Shown here one piece after another: positions 9,483 through 17,197 of a DNA stretch of 25,790 nt. A model generated the notes under the pieces. It worked only from the letters and a program-made list of their open reading frames with translations, searched no databases and had not been told where the DNA came from. A program made the position numbers and the translations under genes. The first letter of the stretch is position 1. Every line of letters starts with the position of its first letter. This DNA is from an archaeon (GTDB taxonomy: Archaea; Asgardarchaeota; Hermodarchaeia; Hermodarchaeales; Hermodarchaeaceae): assembly GCA_016550405.1 (NCBI GenBank), contig JABXGX010000330.1:1-25790 (forward strand). Direction: 5' to 3'.

Positions 9483-10547
9483 GTGCCGACTGGTTTATTC
9501 TATCATCCTGCCTTTCTGGAACACGAAATGGGTTTTAGCCACCCTGAACGCCCAGAACGCTTGACGGCTGTCTTAAAGTTTCTTGAAGAAAAGCAGGTAT
9601 TCAAGAATGAAGATATTGCTTTGGTTACCCCTTTAGCAGTTAAACTGAATGAATTAGAACGGGTTCATCCAAAAGATTACATCGACCTCATTCGTAATGC
9701 GTCAGAACGAGAAGCTCGATTAGATGCTGACACCAGGACTTCAAAGGGTTCCTACAATGCTGCTATCCTAGCGGCTGGGGCAGGTATCACGGCTTGGGAA
9801 CAGATTCAAGCAGGGAAACTCGACAATGCGTTTGCCCTTGTTCGTCCTCCTGGGCATCATGCGAACGAACAATCTGCCCGGGGTTTCTGTTTATTTAACA
9901 ATATATCCGTTCTTGCCCGACACATCACAGCAACGGTTCCTGATAGTCGTGTTCTAATTGTTGATATTGATGCCCACCATGGGAATGGGACTCAAGAAAT
10001 TCATTATACAGAATCTGACATCCTCTATCTCGGGTTGCATCAAGACGGACGTACTCTTTATCCGGGATATTCAGGTTATCCAGATGAACTAGGAGAAAAG
10101 GATGGAAAGGGGTTCAATATCAATCTCCCATTACCCCCCGGAACCACAGACCACTCTTTTCTCAAAGGTCTCACGACACTTTTTCCTCCAATCGTTGGGC
10201 AATTTCATCCCACAGCCATCCTCGTCTCTGCTGGCTACGATGCCCATTTCCGTGATTACCTCACTGGTCTCCAATTTAGTGCAGAAGCTTACTATGAGGC
10301 AACAAAAGCAATCATGGACGCTGCCCAGAAATACTGCCACGGTAAAGTAATCATGTTCTTAGAAGGAGGTTATGATCTACAAGCCTTAGCTGAATCGATA
10401 TACAATACTCTCATTGCCATGAGCTATCAAAGTGACCCTATCCAAGAAAAACCACCAGTTGAAGACCCACGCATTGACAAATATCTGGAAACCCTTCTTA
10501 AGGAAATCAAAAGGCTTCTCAAACCATGGTGGACCTTCAATAGGTAA
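9483..10547 (+). CDS. histone deacetylase family protein (class II / AcuC-like)
   Basis: A 354-aa zinc-dependent amidohydrolase of the histone deacetylase superfamily, which removes acetyl groups from lysine or small amines. The N-terminus has the family signature FSHPERPERL (18-27). Key residues are all visible: GHHA His pair at 125-126, zinc ligands in DIDAHHGNG (Asp163, His165), the second Asp in SAGYDAH (Asp253) and the transition-state Tyr in EGGYDL (Tyr297). It should therefore be active. GTG start with GAGGT seven nt upstream (9471-9475). It lies 29 nt after Hel308 and likely shares the transcript. Natural substrates could be chromatin proteins such as histones or Alba, or acetylpolyamines; sequence alone does not decide. 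Confidence 0.93.
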   Translation: MPTGLFYHPAFLEHEMGFSHPERPERLTAVLKFLEEKQVFKNEDIALVTPLAVKLNELERVHPKDYIDLIRNASEREARLDADTRTSKGSYNAAILAAGAGITAWEQIQAGKLDNAFALVRPPGHHANEQSARGFCLFNNISVLARHITATVPDSRVLIVDIDAHHGNGTQEIHYTESDILYLGLHQDGRTLYPGYSGYPDELGEKDGKGFNINLPLPPGTTDHSFLKGLTTLFPPIVGQFHPTAILVSAGYDAHFRDYLTGLQFSAEAYYEATKAIMDAAQKYCHGKVIMFLEGGYDLQALAESIYNTLIAMSYQSDPIQEKPPVEDPRIDKYLETLLKEIKRLLKPWWTFNR

Positions 10548-10599
10548 TAATGTAAAAGAAAGTGGTGGGCCGGCCGCGATTTGAACGCGGGATCACCTG

Positions 10600-10628
10600 A
10601 AAGAGGGTCACCAAATAACTAGCAACCA
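10600..10628 (-). other. tRNA-Pro intron 2, 29 nt, at position 39/40
   Basis: A textbook 3-4-3 bulge-helix-bulge can be drawn. The central helix is GGGG with CTCT (10605-10602). The bulges are CGT (10630-10628) and TTC (10601-10599). The intron-internal helix is GGTTGC with GTGACC, and the outer pairing CCT/AGG. Cutting after the second base of each bulge removes exactly the 29 nt that restore the anticodon stem CCTGC/GCAGG. The site differs from the usual 37/38 position. Confidence 0.85.
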
Positions 10629-10651
10629 CGCCCCAGGCAGGCATCATACCA

Positions 10652-10679
10652 TTCTAGCCAAAGGCAGCTGCCGGTCGGG
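10652..10679 (-). other. tRNA-Pro intron 1, about 28 nt, in the D-loop
   Basis: Extra sequence lies between GTCTAGAT and TGGTATGAT of the D-arm. TCTAG pairs with CTAGA across the junctions, and CCGA pairs with TTGG inside, giving a bulge-helix-bulge-like fold with bulges ATC and AAT. The outer helix is weak, so the exact ends could shift by one or two bases. A removal of 28 to 30 nt gives a D-arm of 15 to 17 nt. Confidence 0.75.
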
Positions 10680-10808
10680 ATCTAGACCACCGACCCATAG
10701 ACTTGCTGTTAGAATTCACAAGTCCTTTTAATGTCTTTTCTAGGAAAAAGTATTCCAACAATCCTTGGACCTTATTCAGCATTACGAGTATATTGGTTAT
10801 GATTTTTA

Positions 10809-11825
10809 CTACTGTTCGTGCTTATTCTCAAGATACCCATGCTTGTAATACCAGGCAATTAATTCTCTCAATGCTTCTTGCATTGAGGTTTTTGGTGACC
10901 AACGAAGAAGCTTTCTTGCCTTCGCATTAGAAAACAAGCGGTTTTCATCCATACTCTGCACGGTTTTCATATGCCATAAGAAAGTCGTTCTTTGTCGATT
11001 CTTGAAAGGACTCAAAATTCCGATTCCAAGCTTGGCAAGTGCGGTCGGAACTTTTCTTTTTGGAGGTGCAACTCCCAGCTCGGTTCCTAAGAATTCAAAG
11101 AGCTCATTGTAAGTCATACCTTCGTCCGGGCACAGGATTATTGTCTCATTCTTTGCTTCTGCAGATTCTATTGCGGCAATGATGCCGCTGATCACATCCT
11201 CGACATATGTGTACATTAGAGTCTTTTCACCATCACCGGGAGTCATAGGTATTTGTCCTTCATTGACTGCTTGGATAGTTTCGAAAACTGTGTAAAGTTC
11301 ACCTTCTCCAATTACACCTGTAGGTCGTAAAATCACATGGTTCAGAGCGGTATCCAAAGAACTAGCTCTTACAATTTCTTCAGCTTCTACCTTGCTTTTT
11401 GAATAATCAAATTGTGGACGGAGAGGTGAACTCTCGTCACCTGGTGGGTTTTCAACGGGTCCAATCACTTCTGTTGTGGAGATATAAATCAGTCGAGACA
11501 CAGAAGCCTGAATACAAGCGTTAACAAGATTCTGAGTGCCTTCTACGTTTACACGATAAAGCAGTTTTTTGTCTTTAGGATAAAAATCAAAATATGCGGC
11601 TAAATGGATGACAACATCAACATCCTGTACCGCCTTTTCTAACGAGTTAGTGTCCAGCATATCTCCATCAATAAGTTCGAGTGTTTTAGGCAAATCCGTT
11701 ACATTGCTAGTTTTGCGAACAAGAGCTGAAACATCATGCTGGTCTTCGATAAGTTTGCTTACCAATTTACGACCAATAAATCCTGTTGCCCCGGTTACAA
11801 GAATTCTCATAGATTTCACACTCAC
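10809..11825 (-). CDS. extended SDR family NAD(P)-dependent epimerase/dehydratase
   Basis: An extended short-chain dehydrogenase of 338 aa. It shows the Rossmann glycine motif TGATGFIG (11-18), the acidic DGD following the third strand, HLAA (74-77), catalytic Ser/Thr in YISTTEV (114-120) and the YSKSK catalytic Tyr/Lys (141-145). It resembles dihydroflavonol-4-reductase-like and sugar-nucleotide epimerases; the substrate cannot be told. The GTG at 11825 gives five extra residues; ATG at 11810 (MRILVTGATG) is equally good and fits the family better. It lies 11 nt after the ThpR-like gene and is likely its operon partner. Confidence 0.9.
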   Translation of the reverse strand: MSVKSMRILVTGATGFIGRKLVSKLIEDQHDVSALVRKTSNVTDLPKTLELIDGDMLDTNSLEKAVQDVDVVIHLAAYFDFYPKDKKLLYRVNVEGTQNLVNACIQASVSRLIYISTTEVIGPVENPPGDESSPLRPQFDYSKSKVEAEEIVRASSLDTALNHVILRPTGVIGEGELYTVFETIQAVNEGQIPMTPGDGEKTLMYTYVEDVISGIIAAIESAEAKNETIILCPDEGMTYNELFEFLGTELGVAPPKRKVPTALAKLGIGILSPFKNRQRTTFLWHMKTVQSMDENRLFSNAKARKLLRWSPKTSMQEALRELIAWYYKHGYLENKHEQ

Positions 11826-11836
11826 GAATGCCTTGT

Positions 11837-12415
11837 CTATGTCTCCTTGGTTTCATTTAGTGATTTCACAGACAAATCCTCATATATCGGCCCCTTAGGA
11901 GTTAACGTACTTTTTTTCAACTTAATCGACTTGACCCGAAATTTACCGAAATCTTTGTTTTCATTTTGTCGGACGATTTCCATCAGTTGGTCCCGTTTTA
12001 AGCTGCTCCGAACTCGTACCACTGTCAAATGAGGTGAATACTTACGTTTCTCAGAGGGAAAACGATTGGCACGAAGTTCACGGCCAATGGTTTTCTGATG
12101 TTGGATAATTTGTTCTGATCCACCAGTGCAACCAATCCAAATCACACGGGGTCGCTGGGGTCGGAAGCAACCAAGACCTAAAAGCTCCACTTCAAACACG
12201 TTTCCTTCGATATTCTGTAAAATTTCTGATAAACCATCGATTCGTGACTCATCGATATTTCCTAAAAAATGAAGAGTAAAATGAAGATTTTGAGGTTCTA
12301 CAAGTTTCAGTTTGGCCCCGCTTGACTGAAGCTCTTGTTGGATTCGATTGATTTGACGAAGTACATCTGGATCTTCTACTTCAATTGCAATGAAACACCG
12401 AATTGCTGCCATCAT
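11837..12415 (-). CDS. thpR: RNA 2',3'-cyclic phosphodiesterase (ThpR / LigT family)
   Basis: A two-histidine phosphoesterase of 192 aa. Both HxTx signatures are visible: HFTLHFLG (about 46-53) and HLTVVRV (about 128-134). These enzymes open 2',3'-cyclic phosphate ends of RNA and were first described as 2'-5' RNA ligases; the cellular substrate in archaea is unsettled. Archaeal tRNA splicing produces cyclic phosphates, and an intron-containing tRNA lies nearby, but that link is inference. The start is ATGATG; GGAG at 12423-12426 sits seven nt before the first ATG. It is divergent from the AAA ATPase gene and followed by the SDR gene. Confidence 0.93.
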   Translation of the reverse strand: MMAAIRCFIAIEVEDPDVLRQINRIQQELQSSGAKLKLVEPQNLHFTLHFLGNIDESRIDGLSEILQNIEGNVFEVELLGLGCFRPQRPRVIWIGCTGGSEQIIQHQKTIGRELRANRFPSEKRKYSPHLTVVRVRSSLKRDQLMEIVRQNENKDFGKFRVKSIKLKKSTLTPKGPIYEDLSVKSLNETKET

Positions 12416-12452
12416 ATATCTGCTCCAATATTTTTACGATAAATCAGCAGGA

Positions 12453-12466
12453 AACTTTATATGATT
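12453..12466. promoter_or_regulatory. divergent TATA box for thpR and the AAA ATPase gene
   Basis: The element CTTTATATGA (12455-12464) reads TTTATATG on the plus strand and CATATAAAG on the minus strand. It lies about 50 nt before the TTG at 12514 and about 40 nt before the thpR ATG, the right spacing for archaeal TATA boxes serving both directions. Confidence 0.55.
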
Positions 12467-12513
12467 CTCCCTTCCCAAAGGCGAACAGCTTGCTTTTGGG
12501 AGGCATCGTTTGG

Positions 12514-13632
12514 TTGAAGACAAAGAAATCATCCCGTTCACGCAAACCGCTTACTGAAATCGCACGAACAACTGGTGACCCTCTAACCGAACAGATTATT
12601 CCAGCCAAAGTGGTTGTCTTACGTCCTGCAGGTTATCCCTTGGAAGTAAATAGTGCTCCTACAAACCCCCTCCTTCGGATTCGGGATGAAAAACTCTTTA
12701 GCGCTTATGCTGTTGACCAATGGCAAGGAATCAAGGTAAAACCCACTGATTATTTATTCGACCAGCTTCTCCTTCCCGACTTCGCCTTTGAAGTCGTTTC
12801 AGTCACTCCTACTGAATCCCATATTGTTGCAGACACCCAAATCCAGCTCATTGAACCTCCCGAGATAGGTCCGACTAAAGGTCGGAAAGTGAGCTTCGAT
12901 GACGTAATTGGCCACGAAGATGCTAAAGCGAAATGTCTTATTATTCAAAAATACATAGCCAATCCTACTCGCTTCGCCGAGTGGGCTCCTCGACGAGTCC
13001 TCTTCTATGGTCCTCCTGGAACAGGAAAAACAATGTTAGCGCGAGCTTTAGCCTGGGAGACCGATACAGAATTTGCCTATGTTAAAGCAACCTCATTGAT
13101 AGGTCAACATGTCGGGGCGGGTGCGGACAAGGTCAATAAACTCTTTGAAGACATCGTTCGTAAGAAGCCCTGTATCGTTTTCATTGATGAAATCGACTCA
13201 ATTGGTCTCGATCGAGGATTTCAATCAGTCCGAGGAGATGTAACTGAAGTTGTTAACTCTCTCATCTCACAATTCGACCTAATTGAAGAGCAAGAGGGGG
13301 TTGTTGTAATCGCAGCAACTAATAGTCGTGAATTTTTGGACTCTGCCTTACGCAGCCGGTTTGAGGAAGAAATCGATTTTCCCCTACCTGATTTCAATGA
13401 TCGGCTTCGAATTCTTAAGAAATATTCTACAAGTCTCCCAATGCCTGTTGCTGCCGACTTAGAATCTCTCGCTCGGCGAACAGAAGGCTATTCAGGGCGC
13501 GATTTGAAAGATCGGGTCCTCAAAGGAGCACTCCACCACGCGCTTTCTAAAGGTCTTTCCACGCTCGACGAATCCACCTTCCAACATGTAGAAATAATTC
13601 AAGCTTCCAAGGACAAGAGTTTGTATAAATAG
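12514..13632 (+). CDS. AAA ATPase with CDC48-like N-terminal region
   Basis: A single-ring-domain AAA protein of about 372 aa. It has an N-terminal beta-rich region, then FDDVIGHEDAK (start of the AAA domain), Walker A GPPGTGKT (166-173), Walker B IVFIDEID (221-228), and the second region of homology ending DSALRSRFEEEIDF with arginine fingers. A small helical domain closes it (SGRDLKDRVLKGALHHALSK). It resembles archaeal AAA proteins related to CDC48/PAN/Vps4, probable unfoldases or remodelling ATPases; the client is unknown. I choose the TTG at 12514 because GGGAGG (12498-12503) sits 10 nt upstream and a TATA box lies at 12456. A longer frame from 12403 would overlap thpR. It leads an operon with the two UPF genes. 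Confidence 0.9.
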   Translation: MKTKKSSRSRKPLTEIARTTGDPLTEQIIPAKVVVLRPAGYPLEVNSAPTNPLLRIRDEKLFSAYAVDQWQGIKVKPTDYLFDQLLLPDFAFEVVSVTPTESHIVADTQIQLIEPPEIGPTKGRKVSFDDVIGHEDAKAKCLIIQKYIANPTRFAEWAPRRVLFYGPPGTGKTMLARALAWETDTEFAYVKATSLIGQHVGAGADKVNKLFEDIVRKKPCIVFIDEIDSIGLDRGFQSVRGDVTEVVNSLISQFDLIEEQEGVVVIAATNSREFLDSALRSRFEEEIDFPLPDFNDRLRILKKYSTSLPMPVAADLESLARRTEGYSGRDLKDRVLKGALHHALSKGLSTLDESTFQHVEIIQASKDKSLYK

Positions 13633-13648
13633 TCTTTAAGCTCGAACC

Positions 13649-14215
13649 GTGGTTACATTGCCTGTAAAAACTGCCATCATTTTTTGTGGAATGCCCGGTT
13701 CAGGAAAATCCATTGGTGCTACTGTAGCAAAAGATCTTGGAATCCCTGTCTTTGTAATGGGAGACGTTGTTCGCGAAGAGGTTTCAAAGCGCCAACTACC
13801 TCATACTCCTCAAAGTCTTGGGCAAGTGATGATTAACCTTCGTGAGCAGTTTGGTCCAGCAATCATCGCTCAACGAATAATCAAGAAACTACAGAGTACT
13901 TCTTATCCTCATGTGGTTATAGATGGTGCACGAAGTGAAGCCGAAATTGAGGAGTTCAGAAAGGCTATTTCTCAAATTTGCATCGTAGCCGTTCACGCAT
14001 CTCCCCAAATACGGTTCCAACGTCTAAGTCAGCGTGGTCGTGAGGATGACACACTAACTCATGAAGCTTTTCATGAACGAGACGCCCGCGAACTGGATGT
14101 CGGAATAGGGCGGTTAATCGCCCAAGCAGATATTATGATTATAAATGAAGGTGAATACGAAGAACTCAAATCTAAAATCCATCAGGTTCTTATCCAAACC
14201 TTCAATCTAGATTAG
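13649..14215 (+). CDS. UPF0200 family P-loop nucleotide kinase-like protein
   Basis: A 188-aa archaeal protein of the UPF0200 family, related to dephospho-CoA kinase and adenylate kinase. P-loop GMPGSGKS at 14-21. Family landmarks follow: VMGDVVREEV (36-45), SLGQVMINLREQFGP, VVIDGARS (substrate/Walker B-like strand), HASPQIRFQRLSQRGREDD and ERDARELDVGIG (lid region). A phosphoryl-transfer role is implied but the acceptor is not known. The GTG start at 13649 is 16 nt after the AAA gene; TTG at 13658 is an alternative (MPVKTAIIFCG). No clear ribosome binding site, so translation may depend on the upstream gene. Confidence 0.9.
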   Translation: MVTLPVKTAIIFCGMPGSGKSIGATVAKDLGIPVFVMGDVVREEVSKRQLPHTPQSLGQVMINLREQFGPAIIAQRIIKKLQSTSYPHVVIDGARSEAEIEEFRKAISQICIVAVHASPQIRFQRLSQRGREDDTLTHEAFHERDARELDVGIGRLIAQADIMIINEGEYEELKSKIHQVLIQTFNLD

Positions 14216-14220
14216 TTACT

Positions 14221-14227
14221 GGGGGAG
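14221..14227 (+). promoter_or_regulatory. strong Shine-Dalgarno that decides the UPF0201 start
   Basis: GGGGGAG, followed by CCACCA and then ATCATC. It sits six nt before ATC at 14234 and 51 nt before the first conventional start, GTG at 14279, which has no such motif. Confidence 0.55.
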
Positions 14228-14233
14228 CCACCA

Positions 14234-14671
14234 ATCATCAAAACCAAATTATGGGCCGATATTAAGCCAACTGAAAGTGTGAAAAAGGTCCAGAAAGCTT
14301 TTGAAAATCTCTGTCCACCAGTAATCGCTGAGACCAGATCTGATCCAGAATTCGGAAATGTATTAATTGGCAAGGCCAACGGACCCGAGTCCATTGCCAT
14401 GTTTGCAAGAAAGTTCCGAGAACAACGAATACTGGAAGCGGTACGACAACAGCTTCTCAAGTCGGTCAATGGTAATCTGCTTGTGTTCGGTATGCAACGA
14501 CAGGCTGCCCTCATGAATCGTTTTCATTTATGTGACCTAGATGATTATTCAGCTATGGGACCAATCCGAGTAGAGATTCAAGCTGATTATATTCAAGATG
14601 TGATTGATTTCATTAGCCCTCCTACTATGAAAGGGAAACCCCAAGTGCGAAACGATTTGAAATTAGAATAG
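14234..14671 (+). CDS. UPF0201 family protein, apparent non-canonical start
   Basis: A small archaeal protein of the UPF0201 family, often described as RNA-binding-like; its function is unproven. Family features are the first strand and helix (TKLWADIKPTESVKKVQKAF), ARKFREQRILEAVRQQLLK, LLVFGMQRQAALMNRFH and the C-terminal MGPIRVEIQADYIQDVIDFI. The frame is open from the UPF0200 stop (14213-14215), but between 14216 and 14279 there is no ATG, GTG or TTG. The first normal start, GTG 14279, would remove the first conserved beta strand. A GGGGGAG site points to ATC at 14234 (145 aa, near the usual length). CTG at 14219 is another option. GTG 14279 is the conservative start. It is third in the AAA-UPF0200-UPF0201 operon. 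Confidence 0.85.
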   Translation: MIKTKLWADIKPTESVKKVQKAFENLCPPVIAETRSDPEFGNVLIGKANGPESIAMFARKFREQRILEAVRQQLLKSVNGNLLVFGMQRQAALMNRFHLCDLDDYSAMGPIRVEIQADYIQDVIDFISPPTMKGKPQVRNDLKLE

Positions 14672-14682
14672 GGGTTGCACTT

Positions 14683-15609
14683 TCACTTGGTTGAGGTGAG
14701 TTCAATAATATCTAAGTCATTTGGAGCAAAACTTTCAGGAAAAATCGTTTGAGCCTCAGATTCGTGTTCCTCATGAGATGCGTAACGGGGGCTAATATGA
14801 ACCAACGCGAGTCGCTGAACAACAGCATCGGAGGCGATTTGGGCCGCTTGCGCCGCAGTAGAATGTTCGTATTTCTCTGCATTTTCTTTATGTAATTCAG
14901 TAAATGTCGCATCATGAATCAGCAAGCTAGCATGCTTTGCGACCTTGGCTAAATTTGGATTTGGCGCAGTATCTCCAGAAAACACAATGCGGAGCCCTTT
15001 ACGGACTGGGCCTAACACATCTTCTGGCTTGACAATCTTCCCATCAGGTGTTTTAATAGCCTGTCCCTTGTAGAGCTCTTTGCGAAGGGGACCTGATGGA
15101 ACACCTAGTTCCTCAGCTTTTCGTACATCAAATCTGCCAGGTGTATCTGAAGTCTGAAGAATATAGGACAAAGATGCAACACTATGTATGGCAGGTAGGC
15201 ACTCAACTCGATACTGTTCTTGAATTGAGATTGTTCCATTTTTTACATTCTTAACTGTTAACGGAAACTCAATATGGGCATGAATCAATTCCAACGTAGT
15301 TTCAGTGAACTCTTTTGTACCAACTGGTCCGTAAATAGCCAAAGGTTTCGTCCGGTTCATCATCATCATTGTCGAAATCAGTCCTGGTAATCCCAAGACA
15401 TGGTCTCCATGAAGATGAGTGATGAATATTTCCTGAATCTTATGGGGACTTAATCCGATTCGTTGTAATTGGAGCTGTGTTCCTTCACCGCAATCGAAAA
15501 GGAGGATTTTCCCTTGGAAATTAATAGCTACCGATGGTGGTGATCGCGCAACTGAAGGTATCCCACCTCCTACGCCTAAGAAGTAGACTTTTACCGATTT
15601 TGCTGTCAA
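14683..15609 (-). CDS. rnz: tRNase Z (ribonuclease Z)
   Basis: A metallo-beta-lactamase endonuclease that cuts tRNA precursors just after the discriminator base. It is 308 aa, the usual short form. The zinc motif THLHGDH (64-70) is intact, the glycine-rich start FLGVGGGIPS matches RNase Z, and the later metal ligands are in IHS, FSGDTAPN and EHSTAAQAA. TTG start at 15609, one nt after the stop of the Trm-G10 gene, with GGAG 10 nt upstream inside that gene. It is the last gene of a minus-strand run and converges on UPF0201 with an 11-nt gap. Context supports a tRNA-maturation operon. Confidence 0.95.
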   Translation of the reverse strand: MTAKSVKVYFLGVGGGIPSVARSPPSVAINFQGKILLFDCGEGTQLQLQRIGLSPHKIQEIFITHLHGDHVLGLPGLISTMMMMNRTKPLAIYGPVGTKEFTETTLELIHAHIEFPLTVKNVKNGTISIQEQYRVECLPAIHSVASLSYILQTSDTPGRFDVRKAEELGVPSGPLRKELYKGQAIKTPDGKIVKPEDVLGPVRKGLRIVFSGDTAPNPNLAKVAKHASLLIHDATFTELHKENAEKYEHSTAAQAAQIASDAVVQRLALVHISPRYASHEEHESEAQTIFPESFAPNDLDIIELTSTK

Positions 15610-15610
15610 T

Positions 15611-16669
15611 TCATTTGCGCTCCAAAACGACGATATGACGATACAAGCTTCGATGTATACGCATGGTGTGCATCTCTTTAATTAAGAAGCTATTAGCGGG
15701 AATCATGTCTTGATTAAAATGTTCCTTAGGTAGAGCAAGACTCAGATGACCTCCAGGTTTTAGAATCGAGGATAAAGACGATAAACTCACTCGAATTAAC
15801 TCCTTTACTGCCGCTCCTTTTGTCGAACTTGATCGACCATAAGGCGGGTCCGTAGCAATTGCCTCAACATTTGCATTACGGATCGAGGGAGCTCGGGCAT
15901 CTGCCAGACCACCAAAAAATGGTATCCGATAATGTGAAAGATTCTGTTTGCTGCCTGAAACCATTATGCTATCAATATCAAAGGCCACAGGAATACACCC
16001 AATTTCTGCTGCTTCTAGGAGAAGACCTCCGGTCCCACAAAAAGGGTCCACAACATAGCTTCCTGGTCTAGCTCTGCTGAGATTAACCAGAACCCGTGCA
16101 ATTTTTGGATGAATAGCACTAGGAACAAAAAAAGGACGGAGCGGGCTTCGTCTTGCAGAAAAGGCCTTTCGGCTTCTAGATGCCAAATGAGGCCCAAAAT
16201 AGAATTGATTCTCATTTATTACTCCCAGAAACCATAAATCTGGTGATTCTAAAGCCACCTCGACCGTGCCGCTCATTGCCTCCCAGATAATAGATCCAAC
16301 CTTGCTCTGTAAGTCATCTACATCGAGTTTTGTGGGTTCCCGTTTTAACCTTGTAATCTTTACACCGAATCGAGTATTAGGCTGAATCCATTGAGTGAAA
16401 TCAAGGCTTTGGAGTGAATCTAGTATCATATCTTCCCTAGAAGGCATTTCAGCTGCAACAACACTTGCGTGGTTTACCAATCCGGCTCGTAAGACAACTC
16501 GCAGTGCACCAGTTTGATTCACATCTATTATGAGCAGACGCTTGTCATGCCTTTTAATCGAATAGGAATAGCCCTCCGATTCTAATATTGCACATAACTC
16601 CGCTTTCGGTAGTGTGGGATGTTCACCTGATAAAATGAATAGACATTTAGAAATCTCAGGTGAACTCAC
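15611..16669 (-). CDS. trmG10: tRNA (guanine-10-N2) methyltransferase (Trm-G10 / TRM11-like)
   Basis: A SAM-dependent RNA methyltransferase of 352 aa. The N-terminal ~160 residues form a THUMP-containing RNA-binding region (FGVKITRLKRE at 101-111). Then comes a Rossmann methyltransferase with VVDPFCGTGG (206-215) and the catalytic motif TDPPYG (273-278). This layout is that of archaeal Trm-G10, which makes m2G/m2,2G at position 10 of tRNA. GTG start overlaps the stop of the acetyltransferase gene by four nt (GTGA), a coupling signal. tRNase Z follows at once. Confidence 0.93.
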   Translation of the reverse strand: MSSPEISKCLFILSGEHPTLPKAELCAILESEGYSYSIKRHDKRLLIIDVNQTGALRVVLRAGLVNHASVVAAEMPSREDMILDSLQSLDFTQWIQPNTRFGVKITRLKREPTKLDVDDLQSKVGSIIWEAMSGTVEVALESPDLWFLGVINENQFYFGPHLASRSRKAFSARRSPLRPFFVPSAIHPKIARVLVNLSRARPGSYVVDPFCGTGGLLLEAAEIGCIPVAFDIDSIMVSGSKQNLSHYRIPFFGGLADARAPSIRNANVEAIATDPPYGRSSSTKGAAVKELIRVSLSSLSSILKPGGHLSLALPKEHFNQDMIPANSFLIKEMHTMRIHRSLYRHIVVLERK

Positions 16670-17124
16670 AAAGATTCCTCCAAATCGCGTTTCATAAATA
16701 TCGCATCTTCTCCATCCTCATAATAGCCAAGGATTTGTTCGACTTCGCGGAAATGCTGTTTTTGATAAAAACTCCTCGCACTATTGTTCGAAATTCGAAC
16801 CTCTAACACTACCTCTTTGCACCTCCGTTTCCTAAGAATATCAACTAAATTAGATATTAATCGGTGTCCAACGCCCTCACGGCGAGTTCTTCTTCTCACA
16901 GCTAAAGAGAGTAAGTGACCCGAGTAATATCCCTGACTTTGTTCAATATCAGCAATGATATACCCAACTATCATTTCAGTTTCAACTGCCACTAAGAATA
17001 ACTCAGGCTTGGTGTTCGCTAAGAATTCGAAAACGTTCAGCGGATATGGATCAGAAAAGGATTCCCACTCTATTTGCATAATTTGGAGGAGATCCTTCTG
17101 CATCACCGAGCGAATTGTAATCAT
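16666..17124 (-). CDS. rimI: RimI/Ard1-like N-terminal protein acetyltransferase (GNAT)
   Basis: A 152-aa GNAT acetyltransferase. The acetyl-CoA motif lies in LAVRRRTRREGVGHRLI (R-x-x-G-x-G/H type), preceded by the LLSLAV strand and followed by LEVRISNNSARSFYQKQHF, which is typical of RimI and archaeal Ard1 enzymes that acetylate protein N-termini. ATG start at 17124. First gene of the RimI, Trm-G10, tRNase Z run; divergent from Pelota with a 73-nt gap that must hold both promoters. Confidence 0.92.
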   Translation of the reverse strand: MITIRSVMQKDLLQIMQIEWESFSDPYPLNVFEFLANTKPELFLVAVETEMIVGYIIADIEQSQGYYSGHLLSLAVRRRTRREGVGHRLISNLVDILRKRRCKEVVLEVRISNNSARSFYQKQHFREVEQILGYYEDGEDAIFMKRDLEESL

Positions 17125-17197
17125 TTACAGCATTCCTTACGGTGGATAGAAATACAGGTGAAACTTTGGGTCTTATCAAGTGTTGAGGCGACTGTTC

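Larger units (their letters stand above)
10563..10696 (-). tRNA. tRNA-Pro(GGG) with two introns, CCA encoded
   Basis: Read on the minus strand, GGGTCGG (10696-10690) pairs with CCGGCCC (10573-10567), followed by discriminator A and an encoded CCA (10565-10563). The T-arm is CCGCG-TTCAAAT-CGCGG. The D-arm matches the eukaryal/archaeal tRNA-Pro pattern GGTCTAG...GGTATGAT once about 28-30 nt are removed. The anticodon arm becomes CCTGC-CTGGGGC-GCAGG, a perfect stem with GGG at 10634-10632 and T33, once 29 nt after position 39 are removed. The 131-nt span then shrinks to about 72-74 nt. The variable loop is TGATC. The gene is convergent with the deacetylase gene. Confidence 0.93.

Noticed and set aside
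12403..12513. Longer N-terminus for the AAA ATPase starting at 12403
   Set aside because: It would overlap thpR, cross the TATA box and add sequence unlike the family; the TTG at 12514 has a ribosome binding site.
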